In this document: positions 6,133-8,916 of the stretch, piece by piece
How positions within the stretch are numbered: the stretch's first letter is position 1
Layout of the letters: each line of letters starts with the position of its first letter
DNA from: Coriobacteriales bacterium
Lineage (GTDB): Bacteria; Actinomycetota; Coriobacteriia; Coriobacteriales; UBA8131
NCBI GenBank assembly: GCA_031268525.1
Contig: JAIRXA010000166.1
Span: forward strand, 1 to 8,916
Reading direction: 5' to 3'
Length of the DNA stretch: 8,916 bases
Made by a program: the position numbers and the translations under genes
Notes under the pieces: model-generated
What the model saw: the letters and a program-made list of their open reading frames with translations, nothing else
Told to the model about the DNA's origin: nothing
Databases searched by the model: none

Positions 6133-7198
6133 CGCCATCACCCTCAGAGGCTGTATCGTAGATCGGTGAGTTTTTGAGGAAAGCCGCATCACCCGAGAAC
6201 AGACAGGCCGACGAATGGCCCTGCTCAATCTCGCGTATCGTCGGTTCCTCCGTGTTGCAACGCTCGGTAGCGTAGGGGCATCGCGGCGAGAAGGCACAGC
6301 CCGCGGGCAGGTCGATGAGGCTCGGCGGGTTGCCGGCAATCGGAGTCAACGGCTGGTCGTCGTCAAGTGTGCGTTTGGGGATCGAGCGCATGAGGCCCCA
6401 GGTATAGGGATGCAGCGGACTGTAGAAGACCTGATCGGTCGTGCCATACTCAACAGGTTTACCTGCATACATGACCATGATGTTATCGGCCATATCAGCC
6501 ACCACACCCAAATCGTGCGTGATCATGATAATGGCCGTGCCATGCTGGCGCTGCATCTCCTGCATCAGTTCAAGTATCTGCGCCTGAATGGTAACGTCGA
6601 GTGCGGTTGTCGGTTCATCTGCTATCAATATCTCAGGATCACAAGCTAATGCCATTGCGATCATCGCGCGTTGTCGCATACCGCCGGAGAACTGGTGTGG
6701 ATAATCGCGTGCGCGCTCGTCGGGATTGGGGATGCCCACCATGTCGAGCAGCTCGATGGCGCGCTGGAAAGCCTGCTTCTTCTTATAGCCTTTGTGCAGC
6801 GTAAGACCCTCACCCACCTGCTTGCCCACGCGCTGCACCGGATTGAGCGAGGACAGCGGATCCTGAAAGATCATCGCGATATGATTACCGCGCAGGCCGC
6901 GTAGTTGCTTGTTGGACATCGTCAGCATCGATTCGCCCTTGAAGCGCACGTCTCCACCGTGAATCTTGCCAGGCGGCATGGGCGTAAGCCCCATGATGCT
7001 CATCGCGGTGACCGACTTACCCGAACCCGACTCACCCACAACTCCCAGAGTCTGACCGGCGTCGAGTGTGTAGCTCACGCCATCGACAGCCTTAACCACG
7101 CCGTCTTGGGTGTGGAAATACATACGCAGATCTTCAAGCTCCAGTAAATGGGAGGTAGGAGAGCCGGGAGAAGTAGAGGAGGTAGGGGAAGTAGCCAT
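6125..7198 (-). CDS. Oligopeptide/dipeptide ABC importer ATPase, DppD/OppD-like
   Basis: Second ATPase of the importer, expected to pair with the F-type ATPase below the two permeases. The 357-residue protein has Walker A GESGSGKS (55-62), Q-loop Gln112, signature SGGMRQR (171-177), Walker B ILIADE (190-195) and switch His228, followed by the C-terminal domain with HPYTWGLMRSIP and cysteines 301, 307, 314 and 332 (CAFSPRC, then C and AC). SGGM in place of SGGQ is usual for D-type members. The first 17 residues are a Ser/Thr/Pro-rich extension encoded by a pyrimidine-rich tract; the conserved domain begins near LLELEDL. ATG 7198 follows the upstream stop after a single base (TAACATG) and has only a weak ribosome binding site, so translational coupling is likely. 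The C-terminus after the cysteines is about 25 residues, acidic and unremarkable. Confidence 0.94.
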   Translation of the reverse strand: MATSPTSSTSPGSPTSHLLELEDLRMYFHTQDGVVKAVDGVSYTLDAGQTLGVVGESGSGKSVTAMSIMGLTPMPPGKIHGGDVRFKGESMLTMSNKQLRGLRGNHIAMIFQDPLSSLNPVQRVGKQVGEGLTLHKGYKKKQAFQRAIELLDMVGIPNPDERARDYPHQFSGGMRQRAMIAMALACDPEILIADEPTTALDVTIQAQILELMQEMQRQHGTAIIMITHDLGVVADMADNIMVMYAGKPVEYGTTDQVFYSPLHPYTWGLMRSIPKRTLDDDQPLTPIAGNPPSLIDLPAGCAFSPRCPYATERCNTEEPTIREIEQGHSSACLFSGDAAFLKNSPIYDTASEGDGDE

Positions 7199-7199
7199 G

Positions 7200-8138
7200 T
7201 TAATCCGTGACCTTTACGTCGAGAGCGTCACGCAGGCCGTCGCCCATCAGGGTAAACGAGAGCACTGTGAGCAGGCAGGCAGCTCCGGGGAAGACGGTCA
7301 TCCAGGGCGCAGTCGCGATAACCGCCTGCCCGTCGGAGATCATCATGCCCCAAGAAGGAGTGGGTGGTTGTACGCCAAGACCGAGGAAGGACAGGGCCGC
7401 CTCGCTCAGGATCGCCGAACCGATGGCCATGGTCGCATAGACGACCACCGAAGCGATGGAGTTTGGCAGCACATGGCGCAGGATGATGCGAGTGTTGCTC
7501 GCTCCGATCGCCCGAGCGGCGGAGATGTAATCGTTCTCCTTGACCGACAGGATGGTGGAACGCAAAACGCGCGCAATCGAGGTCCAGCCCAAAACACCGA
7601 TGGCAAGGATGACATTGGTCAGACTCGGCCCTAAGCCCGCTAACAAGGCGATGGCAAAGAGCGTATACGGGAAGGCCATGAAGATGTCGGTAATACGCAT
7701 GATGATCGCATCCACCAAGCCACCAAAATAACCAGCCAGCGCTCCCATGATCAGGCCAATGACCAGTGAGACTGCCACGGCCAAAACGCCCACAAGCAGG
7801 GAAACCCGCGCTCCGTAGATGGTGCGGGACAGGATATCTCGCCCCACACGATCGGTGCCAAAGGGATGATCGGCCGAGGGCGGTTGCCAAGAGACAGCAG
7901 CAACATTACCGGTGTCGATATAGGTTGGGTCCCCAAAGTTCTGAGGCACCCACAAATCAGCCGACAAAGCAATCAGAACCATGATGACGATCCAGCAAAA
8001 GCCGATAACCGCAAGTTTATTCTTGAGAAGACGCCTGAGCGCGTCACCCCAGAGCGTGCGCGTCTTGGCAGCCACAGCGGCATTGGCCGCGGTCGCTTCG
8101 ATACGTTCAGCGCGTTTTTTCGCCCAAGGTAGGGTCAT
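7200..8138 (-). CDS. Peptide-type ABC importer permease, DppC/OppC-like
   Basis: Inner-membrane permease subunit forming the translocation channel with the B-type permease. The 312-residue protein has a charged cytosolic N-terminus, an OppC_N-type first helix (about 42-60), an extracytoplasmic segment ending in HPFGTDRVGRDILSR (91-105), and the binding-protein-dependent transport core with five further hydrophobic segments. The EAA-like coupling loop AARAIGASNTRIILRHVLPN (207-226) and LSFLGLGVQPPTPSWGMM (249-266) are typical of DppC. The frame is open to 8186, but ATG 8138 is chosen: GGGAG lies 4 nt upstream, and MTLPWAKKRAERIEA gives a normal N-terminus. The 103-bp gap to the upstream permease gene carries a degenerate duplication. 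Confidence 0.93.
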   Translation of the reverse strand: MTLPWAKKRAERIEATAANAAVAAKTRTLWGDALRRLLKNKLAVIGFCWIVIMVLIALSADLWVPQNFGDPTYIDTGNVAAVSWQPPSADHPFGTDRVGRDILSRTIYGARVSLLVGVLAVAVSLVIGLIMGALAGYFGGLVDAIIMRITDIFMAFPYTLFAIALLAGLGPSLTNVILAIGVLGWTSIARVLRSTILSVKENDYISAARAIGASNTRIILRHVLPNSIASVVVYATMAIGSAILSEAALSFLGLGVQPPTPSWGMMISDGQAVIATAPWMTVFPGAACLLTVLSFTLMGDGLRDALDVKVTD

Positions 8139-8173
8139 TACACTCCCAACTGCCTTGTCGTCGCGGCGACAAT

Positions 8174-8245
8174 CCCATAGGGGCACACATCAGCGCGCCT
8201 GTCCCGCCTTGTCTTGGAGAGCACGCCCGTGGGGGTAGACATCAG
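8174..8245. repeat. Degenerate 20-bp duplication at the permease B/C junction
   Basis: CCCATAGGGGCACACATCAG (8174-8193) and CCCGTGGGGGTAGACATCAG (8226-8245) agree at 16 of 20 positions with a 52-bp offset. The second copy contains the stop codon of permease B (8242-8244). It may record an old duplication of the gene end, or may be chance similarity in GC-rich sequence. Confidence 0.35.
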
Positions 8246-8916
8246 TCCGCCTTCTTGCTGTAGCGAATGCGCGGATCGAGCAGCGCGTAGCTGATATCCA
8301 CGAGCAGGTTGATGACCATAACGACGATGACAATCAGAATCACACCGCCAAGCACGATTGGCCAGTCACGTTGGGAGATAGCTAAGAAGATCTCGCGACC
8401 GATACCCGGCCAGGAAAACACCGTCTCGGTGAGGATTGCTCCCCCCAGCATGACCGAGAAATCGATACCGATAAAGGTGACCACGGGGATCATCGCATTT
8501 TTCAGCGCGTGCTTGACGATCACCGCGCCTTTGGACAAGCCCTTTGCAAAGGCCGTACGGATGTAGTCGGCGTTCATCACCTCTAAAAGCTGCGAGCGCA
8601 TGATGCGGGCCGTATAGGCCAAGGACACCGCAGCCAGAGTTATCGAAGGAAGGATGTAGTGCGACCAGGTGGGGTAGTTACTCACCGGCCCACCCGCTCC
8701 CGAGATGGGCAAAGACAGAGCTCCGCCCGTCAAGTCCTTGATTGTAATGCCAAAAAACAGCTGCAACATTATGCCAAACCAGAAGACGGGCATACTCACC
8801 AGGATGGAGGTCGCTAAAGTCGTAAGAATATCAAGAAAGGAATAGCGCTTAATAGCTGAGATGATACCAGCAGACAAACCGAGAACGATCTCGACGATGA
8901 TGGCGCAGAACGCCAG
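8242..8916 (-). CDS. Peptide-type ABC importer permease, DppB/OppB-like (5' end off window)
   Basis: Membrane permease partner of the C-type subunit. The frame is open to the window edge, so only the last 224 residues are seen; DppB proteins usually exceed 300 residues, so roughly the first 100 are missing. Visible markers: LSAGIISAIKRYSFLD (about 14-29), hydrophobic segments near 32-55, 88-104, 145-165 and 187-209, and an EAA-like cytosolic loop in NADYIRTAFAKGLSKGAVIVKHALKN (115-140). ILTETVFSWPGIGREIFLAI (161-180) and the ending LVDISYALLDPRIRY are both characteristic of DppB/OppB. A TTG at 8877 could be taken as a start, but the upstream residues LAFCAIIVEIVLG continue the conserved helix. 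It is the most upstream visible gene of the importer operon. Confidence 0.93.
   Translation of the reverse strand: MAFCAIIVEIVLGLSAGIISAIKRYSFLDILTTLATSILVSMPVFWFGIMLQLFFGITIKDLTGGALSLPISGAGGPVSNYPTWSHYILPSITLAAVSLAYTARIMRSQLLEVMNADYIRTAFAKGLSKGAVIVKHALKNAMIPVVTFIGIDFSVMLGGAILTETVFSWPGIGREIFLAISQRDWPIVLGGVILIVIVVMVINLLVDISYALLDPRIRYSKKAD

Noticed and set aside
5320..6177. Long plus-strand open frame (285 codons) opposite the F-type ATPase gene
   Set aside because: Antisense to a strongly conserved ABC ATPase; the translation looks like a codon-bias shadow.
6133..6339. N-terminal extension of the F-type ATPase to 403 residues
   Set aside because: The extra residues are Arg/Ser-rich, lie inside the D gene in another frame and are absent from the family. 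A good ribosome binding site supports 6132.
8139..8186. Longer start of permease C at 8186
   Set aside because: The internal ATG at 8138 has a GGGAG site and gives a normal family N-terminus. The upstream residues resemble nothing.
1..8916. tRNA, rRNA or riboswitch genes
   Set aside because: No cloverleaf with a T-loop GGTTCRA pattern, no rRNA-like conserved stretch and no familiar riboswitch core was recognised on either strand by eye.

Overview
The window looks like a piece of a bacterial chromosome with moderately high GC. The gene families, plus GC-rich hairpin repeats built on GTAGGGGCGG, are most suggestive of a Chloroflexota (Ktedonobacteria-like) genome. That assignment is an inference from general appearance; no ribosomal or other marker gene is present.

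Left part, plus strand (1-2942): the C-terminal part of a membrane sensor histidine kinase (its N-terminus lies off the window) is followed by a two-gene ABC-2 type exporter, a DrrA-like ATPase and a six-helix permease. The two exporter genes are translationally coupled through TGATG. Between kinase and exporter lies an array of four contiguous 11-bp units related to GTTTACCNTNC. This is the layout expected for binding of an OmpR/PhoB-family response regulator, so the kinase system probably controls the exporter. A perfect 11-bp stem follows the permease gene.

Middle part, plus strand (3177-4544): a PAQR/hemolysin III family membrane protein (TrhA-like), then a DUF3786-like cytosolic protein of unknown function. 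The last 15 residues of the latter are encoded inside a repeated sequence.

Repeat-rich junction (about 4497-5127): roughly 600 bp without a gene of its own, between the convergent DUF3786-like gene and the peptide-transport operon. It holds a 57-bp direct repeat (two copies 440 bp apart), a 31-bp repeat of period 52, a 157-bp AT-richer element with 31-bp terminal inverted repeats (MITE-like), a 29-bp tandem repeat and GC-rich hairpins.

Right part, minus strand (8916 to 5128): an oligopeptide/dipeptide-type ABC importer operon in the order permease B (N-terminus off window), permease C, ATPase D, ATPase F. The last three genes are separated by 1 nt or overlap. Both ATPases keep all ABC motifs and the C-terminal cysteine cluster. 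The expected substrate-binding protein is not in the window and would lie upstream of the permease B gene.

The genes are ordinary families. The less ordinary signals are the 11-bp regulator array, the MITE-like element with its surrounding repeats, and the repeat-encoded tail of the DUF3786-like protein. I found no convincing undescribed multi-gene system.
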